Source: Planctomycetaceae bacterium (GTDB lineage: Bacteria > Planctomycetota > Planctomycetia > Pirellulales > Pirellulaceae). From it: a DNA stretch of 6,484 bases. The stretch spans positions 1 to 6,484 of the forward strand of contig DTSG01000579.1 of NCBI GenBank assembly GCA_012965455.1, read 5' to 3'. The position numbers and the translations under genes were made by a program. Below are positions 1-5,835 of the stretch, in pieces (position 1 is the first letter of the stretch; each line of letters begins with the position of its first letter). The notes beneath the pieces were generated by a model that worked only from the letters and a program-made list of their open reading frames with translations, searched no databases and had not been told where the DNA came from.

Positions 1-692
1 GCTGTTTTCATGACGTGCGTTACGATGATGCTCGTGACGGTGTGTTGGAGTCGAGATCGCATGATGAGTTCATTGATGACATCACTGGCGATAGGGTCTA
101 ACCCAGTGGTGGGCTCGTCATAGAGCATAAGGTCTGGTTTCAGGATGTTAGCTCGAGCGATAGCCACTCTTTTTCGCATCCCGCCGGAGATTTCCATTGG
201 GTAACGCTGGCAAACGTTGTCAGCTAAGCCAACTTCTCGTAAGCTTTCAGTAACAAGCGACATGATATCCTCGTCGCATAATACTGTGTCTGAAGTGATT
301 TGCGAGTTGGACTGTCGTATTGGAAAACCGATGTTTTCCGCGACCGTTAAACTATCAAACAACGCGGCACCTTGAAAAACGAAACCAGTGCGACTTCGTA
401 GGTGCGCTAATTCAGCGCTTGTTGTTTGACATAAATCCACCCCGTCAAAATGGACCGTGCCCGCTTGGCCTTGGATTAAACCAATCAGTGACTTCAAGAG
501 CACAGTTTTACCACAGCCACTTTCACCAATGATTGCTAGTGTCTCACCGCGACGGACCTCTAGGGTTATGTCTTGTAGTACCACTCGATTGTCAAAACTC
601 ACGCCTAGTTGGCGGACTTCTACGAGGGGGCAGACAAAAGGGCTGTTGCTCTGCTGACTGGGCGATGATTGGAGCGGCGGTTGTGAACTCAT
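1..692 (-). CDS. mlaF: MlaF-like ABC transporter ATP-binding protein (C-terminus cut by window edge)
   Basis: This is the ATPase subunit of an MCE/Mla-type ABC transporter, which powers lipid movement between inner and outer membrane with an MlaE-type permease. My translation from the ATG at 692 stays open for 230 codons to the window edge. All ABC motifs are present: Walker A GESGCGKT at residues 56-63, Q-loop Gln107 in FVFQGAALF, signature SGGMRKR at 169-175, Walker B LMLYDE at 188-193, D-loop GLD at 197-199, and H-loop His226 in IVTHVMK. The SGGMRKR signature and the QGAALFDSLTV stretch are typical of the MlaF branch rather than of amino acid or drug importers. The family is usually about 260-270 residues, so roughly 35-40 residues are missing to the left. 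The start ATG overlaps the stop of the permease gene (ATGA), implying translational coupling. Residues 1-22 are a poorly conserved polar, Gln/Ser/Pro-rich leader. An MCE-domain (MlaD-like) gene may follow beyond the edge, but this is not visible. Confidence 0.93.
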   Translation of the reverse strand, partial: MSSQPPLQSSPSQQSNSPFVCPLVEVRQLGVSFDNRVVLQDITLEVRRGETLAIIGESGCGKTVLLKSLIGLIQGQAGTVHFDGVDLCQTTSAELAHLRSRTGFVFQGAALFDSLTVAENIGFPIRQSNSQITSDTVLCDEDIMSLVTESLREVGLADNVCQRYPMEISGGMRKRVAIARANILKPDLMLYDEPTTGLDPIASDVINELIMRSRLQHTVTSIIVTHVMKT

Positions 693-1606
693 AGCAAGGC
701 GTTTCCTCCAGATTGCAATGGTAGGAAGAGCCGGTCGAGTCCCATTCCGAGAAGTAGGTCGATCCCGAGGATTAATACAAAGCTAATGACAAATGCGGCT
801 GTGGCAGCGCGTCCTACCCCTTTCGCGCCTACTTGGCAATGAAATCCGTGGTAGCAGCTGACGATAGCAATCGTACATCCAAAGAACAGGCTCTTAATTA
901 GGCCAGTGAGTAGATCCCAGCCACCGACAAAATCTCGCGAATGTTGAAAATATAGGTGGGGGTCAACATCGAGAGCCAAATAGCTATAGGCAAACCCGCC
1001 AAAGATTCCCATAAAATCTGCCATAATCGTGAGCGTAGGGATGAGCAGCAGAGCAGCGACTACGCGGGGCACGACTAGATGATGGATGGGATTGATCCCC
1101 ATGCTTTCCAACGCATCGATTTGCTCTGTGACTCGCATGGTCCCTAATTCTGCAGCCATAGCACTGCCTACGCGTCCAGCTAACATCGTTGCGGCCAATA
1201 CGGGCCCAAGTTCTCGGACGAGCGTCATGTTGATAACAGCGCCCATATGATTTGCCATTCCGATTTGGCTGAACTGAAAATGGCTTTGAACAGCAAGGAC
1301 CATTCCGATAAAGAGCCCGGTTAGTGCGATGACGGGCAGGCTAAGCACTCCGATTTGAAAACAGGCGTTGACGAGTGTGCCGGGTCGCATTTTGTGTCGG
1401 AAAAACCACTTCAGGATCTGTACAGTAAATAGTGTTAAGTCACCGAGTTGGCAGACAAAGTTGGTACAGGCATCGGTGACGTTGCGCAGCAAGCCCTGAG
1501 AACGCAAGGCGTTGGGAGGTGTCGCTGGGTTTACCGTCGTATCGACCGAGTTCATAAGCAGCCTAAAAGCGGAATGGTTGGTTCGGTATTTGTGATAGGC
1601 GCGCAT
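689..1606 (-). CDS. mlaE: MlaE-family ABC transporter permease
   Basis: This is the inner-membrane permease of an MCE/Mla-type lipid transporter, partner of the ATPase encoded immediately downstream. From the ATG at 1606 it has 305 residues. Residues 128-180 carry the family's most conserved block: LVRELGPVLAATMLAGRVGSA, then the EQIDALESMGINP coupling-helix region (161-173) and a VPRVVA segment. Hydrophobic membrane stretches lie at about 85-107, 133-153, 178-210, 235-255 and 268-292. CYHGF and GVGRAATAAFV (251-255, 263-273) also match the family. MlaE proteins are usually about 250-265 residues, so this one has about 40 extra N-terminal residues. The start is uncertain. A TTG at 1609 directly precedes the chosen ATG, and an in-frame ATG at 1555 would give 288 residues. 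None has a convincing Shine-Dalgarno sequence, although a weak TAGG precedes the 1555 codon. The stop overlaps the mlaF start by four bases. Family assignment is firm; the transported lipid is unknown. Confidence 0.93.
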   Translation of the reverse strand: MRAYHKYRTNHSAFRLLMNSVDTTVNPATPPNALRSQGLLRNVTDACTNFVCQLGDLTLFTVQILKWFFRHKMRPGTLVNACFQIGVLSLPVIALTGLFIGMVLAVQSHFQFSQIGMANHMGAVINMTLVRELGPVLAATMLAGRVGSAMAAELGTMRVTEQIDALESMGINPIHHLVVPRVVAALLLIPTLTIMADFMGIFGGFAYSYLALDVDPHLYFQHSRDFVGGWDLLTGLIKSLFFGCTIAIVSCYHGFHCQVGAKGVGRAATAAFVISFVLILGIDLLLGMGLDRLFLPLQSGGNALL

Positions 1607-1682
1607 CAAAATTAGCGCACAACCGTACCTGCATCAACTCTTCGGCTTGTTAACATAGAGAACTTAAGGGATTCTTAACGAA

Positions 1683-1694
1683 AATACCGGTATT
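1683..1694. promoter_or_regulatory. Perfect 12-base palindrome upstream of mlaE (candidate operator)
   Basis: AATACCGGTATT reads the same on both strands and lies about 77 bases upstream of the mlaE start at 1606. Its size and position would suit a dimeric regulator. A match to a known regulator was not recognised, and a 12-base palindrome can occur by chance. Confidence 0.25.
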
Positions 1695-1842
1695 AGCGAT
1701 TCCCGTTGGCAGGCCGCTTAGGCGCGGCAAGATTTCACAACAAATAAACGGTCGTGTCGGAGCTGCTGGGGTTCCCCTGATCCGTCACCAATGGGCATTG
1801 TCAGAGCCATCGTTTTTTATTGACGAACCCGCTGGCACAATG

Positions 1843-1873
1843 CTTTGCCGGGTAAACCCACATCGGGGCAAGG
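1843..1873 (-). terminator. Possible clpC terminator hairpin (no U-tract)
   Basis: TTGCC (1845-1849) pairs with GGCAA (1867-1871), extendable outward by a wobble and a C-G pair. An inner GGGT/ACCC arm (1850-1859 on the plus strand) could form instead. It starts 17 bases past the clpC stop codon, where a terminator is expected. No run of U follows on the minus strand, so it is not a standard intrinsic terminator. It may only be a 3'-end stabilising structure. Confidence 0.25.
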
Positions 1874-1889
1874 CCCTACAGTTCGTGCC

Positions 1890-4526
1890 CTACTCGGGTG
1901 TAGCTTTAGGCTTGGCTTTGGGTTTAGCTTTAGGCTTCGCTTTGGCCTTTGACTTGGCTTTCGTTTTGCGTTTAGGTTTTGTTGCTACGGCTGTTGTTCC
2001 GCCGCCGTCTTCATCGTCATCGCTGACAACAACCTTCTCGCAAAACTCACCCTGAAAATCAAGACGGGTGATTTGTTCGTGATCGTCGTCCCAAATAGCG
2101 TCGACCACAATCTTGTTCTTGCCCTCGAATTCGCCTTTGAGTAATTCCTCTGAAAGAGGATCTTCGATACGGCTTTCAATGGCTCGTCGCAACGGTCGCG
2201 CCCCATAATCTGTGTTAGAGCCGGCATTGACGAGATACTCTTTTGCGTCGTCGGTTAATTCCAACGCAATATCCATAGCCGCAAGTCGTTCACGGACTTT
2301 CGCCAATTCCAAATCAATGACTTGCTTTAGATCATTAATATCCAAGTGCCGGAAGATGATTGTGTCGTCGAGGCGGTTGAGGAATTCAGGACGAAAGACT
2401 CGTTCGATTTGCTCGAGCACTCGGACTTTCATCGACTCATAAGACGCATCATCATCGGGTGCTTGAAAACCAAAGGATGCTTCATTTTTAATTGCATCTG
2501 CTCCGGCATTGGTAGTCATAATCAGGATTGTGTTACGGAAGTCCACGTTGCGACCAAAACTATCGGTCAAGCGTCCTTCTTCCATGACTTGCAGTAGCAT
2601 ATTAAACACATCGGGATGTGCCTTTTCAATTTCATCAAGCAACACAACGGCATACGGTCGCCGTCGAATTTTTTCGGTCAATTGCCCACCTTCTTCGAAT
2701 CCGACATATCCGGGAGGGGCACCGATGAGTCGGCTGATGTTATGTTTTTCCATGTACTCACTCATATCAATATGAATGAGTGCTTCGGCGTCGCCGAACA
2801 TGTATTCAGCGAGTGCTTTAGCGAGCAAGGTTTTTCCGACACCGGTGGGTCCGGCGAACAGAAAACAACCCGTCGGTCGTTTAGGATCTTTCAGACCACT
2901 GCGACTACGGCGAACCGCTTTGGAAACCGCTGTGACTGCAGATGCTTGGCTAATCACCGTCTGATGCAATTCACTTTCCATTGCCATCAGACGCTTACCT
3001 TCTTCCGTTGAAAGGCGAGTAAGTGGAACGCCAGTCATTTTCGAGACAACTTCGGCGATGACGTCTGCATCAACAACTCCGCCTGCTTCAGCAGATTTCT
3101 CGCGCCATTCTTGGGTGATGGTTTCCTTTTTCTTACGTAGTTTGTCAGCGTTGTCACGCAACGCAGCAGCCTTTTCGAAATCCTGATTAGCAACCGCTTC
3201 TTCTTTTTCACCATTAAGGGCTTCAATTTCAGTATCAAGCTCTTTTAGATTTGGCGGGCGGGTCATTGTCTTCAACCGAATACGTGCGCCGGCTTCATCA
3301 ATAACGTCGATGGCTTTATCTGGCAAACAGCGAGCAGGGATATACCGTTCAGAAAATTCAACCGCAGTTTCTAACGCTTCATCGGTGAATTCTACGCGAT
3401 GATGGTCTTCGTACCGCTGTCTTAGACCCTTGAGAATCTCAACGGTTTCTTCCTTGTTGGTCGGGTTCACAATGATTTCCTGGAACCGTCGAGCGAGTGC
3501 GTTGTCTTTCTCAATATATTTACGGTATTCGTCTAAGGTTGTAGCACCGATACATTGGATTTCGCCTCGAGCTAACGCTGGTTTGAGAACGTTCGCTGCG
3601 TCGATTGCGCCTTCTGCGCCACCAGCGCCAACGAGTGTGTGGAGTTCGTCGATAAATAGAATCGTGTTCTTTGCGCGGCGTACTTCATTCATGACCGCTT
3701 TAATACGTTCTTCAAATTGCCCCCGATATTTCGTACCGGCTACCATCATCGCAAGGTCTAATACAACGATTCGTTTGTCTGCTAACAGATCTGGGACTTC
3801 GCCATCGATCACCCGCTGTGCGAATCCCTCAATGATGGCTGTTTTACCCACGCCTGCCTCGCCAAGCAGCACAGGATTGTTTTTGGTACGACGACATAGT
3901 ATTTGGATGGATCGTTCAATCTCTTGGTCACGACCAATCACGGGATCAAGTTTCCCTTGCTTGGCAAGTTCCGTCAGGTCACGCCCAAAGCTATCCAAAG
4001 CGGGTGTTTTTGATTTGCTACTTTTGCCGCTTGATTCCGATGAACCTGAATCGTGGCGGGAGCGTTCGTCCTGGTCGCCGTTTTCGAGCCCATGCCCAAG
4101 TAGATTGAGGACTTCTTCGCGGACGTCCTCAAGCTTCATGCCGAGGTTCATCAATACCTGAGCAGCCACGCCTTCTTGTTCGCGTAGGAGTCCCAACAGG
4201 ATATGTTCTGTACCGACATAATTATGGTTCAAGCTGCGAGCTTCTTCCATGGAATACTCGAGCACTTTTTTAGCGCGTGGTGTTTGAGGAAGTTTCCCCA
4301 TGGTCACCATTTCGGGGCCGCTTTGCACAAGTTTTTCGACTTCTAGGCGGATCTTCCGCAGATCGACGTCTAAGTTTTTCAATACATTGGCGGCAACACC
4401 ACTGCCTTCTTTAACTAGACCTAACAGTACATGCTCTGTACCAATGTACTCGTGATTAAATCGTTGCGCTTCTTGATTGGCAAGCTGCATCACCTTGCGT
4501 GCTCGATCGGTAAATCGTTCGTACAT
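1890..4526 (-). CDS. clpC: ClpC-type AAA+ protein unfoldase, ATPase subunit of the Clp protease
   Basis: A cytoplasmic Hsp100 chaperone that unfolds proteins and feeds them to the ClpP peptidase. It has 878 residues. Two Clp N-terminal repeats span about 1-70 and 77-145. A Ser/Lys-rich linker follows (about 155-174). AAA-1 has Walker A GEAGVGKT (222-229), pore loop KYRG (266-269), Walker B ILFIDE (289-294) and Arg346/347. A UVR-type middle domain covers about 430-470 (QDFEKAAALRD). AAA-2 has Walker A GPTGVGKT (559-566), pore loop GYVG (606-609), Walker B VVLLDE (627-632), arginine finger near Arg718 and sensor-2 GARPLRR (775-781). FGF at 685-687 occupies the site of the ClpP-docking loop (VGF in Bacillus ClpC). 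The UVR segment distinguishes ClpC from ClpA and from ClpB, whose coiled coil is longer. The start at 4526 is fixed by the strong ribosome binding site; an in-frame GTG at 4571 would add 15 non-family residues. The C-terminus carries an acidic patch (835-840) and a Lys/Ala/Pro tail. No mcsA, mcsB or ctsR gene is nearby. Confidence 0.97.
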   Translation of the reverse strand: MYERFTDRARKVMQLANQEAQRFNHEYIGTEHVLLGLVKEGSGVAANVLKNLDVDLRKIRLEVEKLVQSGPEMVTMGKLPQTPRAKKVLEYSMEEARSLNHNYVGTEHILLGLLREQEGVAAQVLMNLGMKLEDVREEVLNLLGHGLENGDQDERSRHDSGSSESSGKSSKSKTPALDSFGRDLTELAKQGKLDPVIGRDQEIERSIQILCRRTKNNPVLLGEAGVGKTAIIEGFAQRVIDGEVPDLLADKRIVVLDLAMMVAGTKYRGQFEERIKAVMNEVRRAKNTILFIDELHTLVGAGGAEGAIDAANVLKPALARGEIQCIGATTLDEYRKYIEKDNALARRFQEIIVNPTNKEETVEILKGLRQRYEDHHRVEFTDEALETAVEFSERYIPARCLPDKAIDVIDEAGARIRLKTMTRPPNLKELDTEIEALNGEKEEAVANQDFEKAAALRDNADKLRKKKETITQEWREKSAEAGGVVDADVIAEVVSKMTGVPLTRLSTEEGKRLMAMESELHQTVISQASAVTAVSKAVRRSRSGLKDPKRPTGCFLFAGPTGVGKTLLAKALAEYMFGDAEALIHIDMSEYMEKHNISRLIGAPPGYVGFEEGGQLTEKIRRRPYAVVLLDEIEKAHPDVFNMLLQVMEEGRLTDSFGRNVDFRNTILIMTTNAGADAIKNEASFGFQAPDDDASYESMKVRVLEQIERVFRPEFLNRLDDTIIFRHLDINDLKQVIDLELAKVRERLAAMDIALELTDDAKEYLVNAGSNTDYGARPLRRAIESRIEDPLSEELLKGEFEGKNKIVVDAIWDDDHEQITRLDFQGEFCEKVVVSDDDEDGGGTTAVATKPKRKTKAKSKAKAKPKAKPKAKPKATPE
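1893..1979 (-). repeat. Degenerate 6/12-base repeat encoding the Lys/Ala/Pro tail of ClpC
   Basis: The last 29 codons of clpC (residues 850-878) are an imperfect tandem array in which Lys codons alternate with Ala or Pro codons, giving KAK, KPKA and KAKP units. On the plus strand this appears as repeated GGCTTT/GGTTTA/AGCTTT-type hexamers. No acidic or aromatic residue occurs until the terminal Glu878. Such arrays can grow and shrink by slippage. Confidence 0.8.
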
Positions 4527-4531
4527 GATGA

Positions 4532-4541
4532 CTCCCCCCTT
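4532..4541 (-). promoter_or_regulatory. Strong Shine-Dalgarno sequence of clpC
   Basis: On the minus strand AAGGGGGGAG is followed by a five-base spacer (TCATC) and the ATG at 4526. It settles the start at MYERFTDRAR, where ClpC proteins normally begin. It is much stronger than anything seen ahead of the other genes in this window. Confidence 0.8.
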
Positions 4542-4599
4542 GTTGTGTTTTTTGATTCGCTGACATGGCACCCGTTTTGCCGTCTCCAGCGAAATCGAA

Positions 4600-4648
4600 T
4601 GTCAAGTATGTTTCAAAAGTTCCGAAAATTGAAACAATGCTCTTTCAA
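4600..4648 (-). promoter_or_regulatory. Probable clpC control region: three TTTCAA/TTGAAA half-sites and a TTGACA box
   Basis: On the plus strand TTTCAA (4611-4616), TTGAAA (4629-4634) and TTTCAA (4643-4648) alternate in direction, giving two overlapping inverted repeats with 12- and 8-base spacers. A perfect minus-strand TTGACA lies at 4600-4605, 74 bases before the clpC ATG, but no good -10 box is found 16-18 bases beyond it. A weaker CATACT sits on the minus strand at about 4604-4609. No CIRCE or CtsR-type operator was recognised. The regulator and transcription start are unknown. Confidence 0.35.
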
Positions 4649-4673
4649 GTTGTAGTTCCTAGTTATCAACATA

Positions 4674-4694
4674 CCCGAAAAAATGCATTTCGGG
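4674..4694. terminator. Hairpin between the TPR gene and clpC (possible terminator)
   Basis: CCCGAAA (4674-4680) and TTTCGGG (4688-4694) form a perfect 7-base stem with a 7-base loop. The 10 bases AAATGCATTT (4681-4690) are themselves a perfect palindrome. It lies about 85 bases past the stop codon of the membrane/TPR gene and 150 bases upstream of clpC. It could end the first transcript, but the T-run lies in the loop and stem and not after the hairpin, so terminator function is uncertain. Confidence 0.35.
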
Positions 4695-4778
4695 GATACC
4701 ACCAAATGGAATCTTAAGTAGACACCGAGTTGGTTTTTTATTGTTTATTAGTTAGGGTGATTATGGTGATTACACGCA

Positions 4779-5504
4779 TTATGCAGCCACGGACGAAGAA
4801 TCACTTTTGCTTTGGGACGTTAACTTCAACTCCAGTAATTCCAGTTCTCGTTCAATCTCAAATTCCCATTGTTTTGCTTCATCCCACTTTTGGATGTCCG
4901 TGATTTGAATAAGCGCTTCTTCGATACGATTTGTGTGTCGCAATAAGGTAAGCAGTAGTAATCGCGCTTCAATATCATGAGGTGACTCTGCCAGAATTTG
5001 ATTTATTATTGATTCAGATTCAAACCAGTTTCCTTTGAAATATTGATTTCGTGCGTCGAGAAATAGCTTGTCGGAAATATCAGGTGATTTGCTGGCTTCG
5101 TCGTGACCAGCTGACTGGCTTAAACCGAGCTCGTCTGAATTAACCAATACCGGTGGCGAATCAGACACTGTTTCTAATGCTGTGTGTTGGTCTGTATAGT
5201 CGCGATTGAACTGCCGACGTATTTGCAGTTGAGTTGAGTGTTTACGAGTTATTCGAAAACCGTCGATGGCGCCGATGCTCCAACAGAGCCCAACACAAGC
5301 CCAGATAACATCCAGACTAATACTCGGCACTGTTGCGATCCACATAAATTGAACGGTGAGAGCCAAGTTGAAGAGGACTCCAAACCCAGCGGCCATCCCC
5401 AGTCCCGTCCATTGTCCGCGCAGCCACAGCCGCGACAGGCCCGGCCAGGCGGTTGTAATCCAGGGAGTAAGAATGATGGGGGCCATGTTAGTAATGGAAG
5501 TCAT
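4779..5504 (-). CDS. Two-helix membrane protein with cytoplasmic or periplasmic TPR-like region, function unknown
   Basis: A 241-residue protein whose function I cannot name. The N-terminus has a conserved-looking segment (ILTPWITTAWPGLSRLWLRG, residues 11-30). Two hydrophobic segments at about 33-58 and 63-83 suggest a membrane hairpin. A polar, low-complexity linker covers about 84-143. A helical region from about 146 to 208 reads as two TPR-like repeats: ARNQYFKGNWFESESIINQIL, then DIEARLLLLTLLRHTNRIEEAL. A charged helix (208-228, rich in Glu and Leu) and a Ser/Lys tail follow. From memory, this architecture resembles proteins found in planctomycetes; this was not checked. TPRs usually bind protein partners, so a membrane-anchored scaffold role is plausible. 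The start ATG at 5504 lacks a Shine-Dalgarno sequence; an in-frame ATG at 5486 (MAPIILTP) is an alternative. It is transcribed toward clpC with a 252-base gap, so a shared operon is unlikely. Confidence 0.8.
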   Translation of the reverse strand: MTSITNMAPIILTPWITTAWPGLSRLWLRGQWTGLGMAAGFGVLFNLALTVQFMWIATVPSISLDVIWACVGLCWSIGAIDGFRITRKHSTQLQIRRQFNRDYTDQHTALETVSDSPPVLVNSDELGLSQSAGHDEASKSPDISDKLFLDARNQYFKGNWFESESIINQILAESPHDIEARLLLLTLLRHTNRIEEALIQITDIQKWDEAKQWEFEIERELELLELKLTSQSKSDSSSVAA

Positions 5505-5835
5505 TGGTTAAGACAGAATTGTTAATAGGGATTCTACCGACTCCCTTCTTCTTGCAGCAAGGTTACTTAACATCGATTTGTTTTTGTTGTGGTTATTTGC
5601 ATATTCATATCTGTATTGATAAATGCATGGGTGCTGGTTTTTTTGAGTGTTGAGTTGGGGGACATCAATGGGTGTCACCTTTTGTCCTGTCATTTTGACA
5701 GGGCAACTCCATTGTTAATCTAGGATTGCAGTAAAACAGTGTCGAAATGCTAGCCCCCACTAGTAATAATGCAAATGCCGTTCCAAACTAAAAGAAGTGA
5801 AAAATAAAGCAGCCTATTTTCAACATAGTGGTTTG
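5505..5835. other. Divergent intergenic region between the TPR gene and thiE
   Basis: A 331-base AT-rich stretch that must contain the start signals of both flanking genes. The clearest structure is the inverted repeat at 5684-5704. A TAATAAT stretch at about 5763-5769 could serve as a plus-strand -10 box, with only a poor -35 match (TGTCGA) upstream. No TPP riboswitch core (CTGAGA or a close variant) was found ahead of thiE. A 61-codon minus-strand reading frame here (5508-5693) has no recognisable features and is not called. Confidence 0.5.
5684..5704. promoter_or_regulatory. Strong 21-base inverted repeat in the divergent promoter region
   Basis: CCTGTCA-TTT-TGACAGG (5686-5702) is a perfect 7-base inverted repeat, extended outward by a T-G wobble and a G-C pair to nine pairs with a three-base loop. 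It lies 132 bases upstream of the thiE-like start and 180 bases upstream of the TPR gene start. No U-tract follows on either strand, so an operator or RNA hairpin fits better than a terminator. The regulator is unknown. Confidence 0.4.

Larger units (their letters stand above)
1610..1889. other. Intergenic region between clpC and mlaE with several small inverted repeats
   Basis: About 280 bases with no convincing gene. It should hold the end of the clpC transcript and the promoter of the mlaE-mlaF pair, both on the minus strand. Visible structures are a perfect 12-base palindrome at 1683-1694, TTAAG-N5-CTTAA at 1664-1678, GCCGC-N6-GCGGC at 1713-1728, a compound hairpin at 1758-1784 (CGGA/TCCG arms around GGGG-TT-CCCC), CAATG-GG-CATTG at 1789-1800 and a stem at 1843-1873. 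No pair of -35/-10 boxes stood out on the minus strand. Confidence 0.5.

Noticed and set aside
1798..2055. Plus-strand 85-codon frame with a hydrophobic LALGLALG stretch resembling a signal or membrane segment
   Set aside because: The hydrophobic stretch is the antisense reading of the Lys/Ala/Pro repeat of clpC, and most of the frame overlaps that gene.
3430..4161. Plus-strand 243-codon open frame
   Set aside because: It lies wholly antisense to the AAA-1 and N-domain region of clpC, has Ser/Arg-rich composition typical of a shadow frame, and has no recognisable domain.
4527..4571. In-frame upstream GTG start adding 15 residues to ClpC
   Set aside because: The strong Shine-Dalgarno at 4532-4541 is placed for the ATG at 4526, and the extra residues would be translated from the ribosome binding site itself.
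4755..4772. Direct repeat GGTGATTA twice in tandem, just after the TPR gene stop
   Set aside because: Only two 8-base units with period nine. It is too short to separate from chance in AT-rich DNA.
5637..5644. Plus-strand T-run as an intrinsic terminator
   Set aside because: No stable hairpin precedes it and no plus-strand gene ends upstream within the window.
5508..5693. Minus-strand 61-codon frame upstream of the TPR gene
   Set aside because: No Shine-Dalgarno, no recognisable motif and low-complexity Asn/Lys/Tyr-rich composition from AT-rich DNA. It occupies the likely promoter region.
5705..5835. TPP riboswitch ahead of the thiamin gene
   Set aside because: The conserved core elements (CTGAGA and the following purine/pyrimidine blocks) were looked for and not found.
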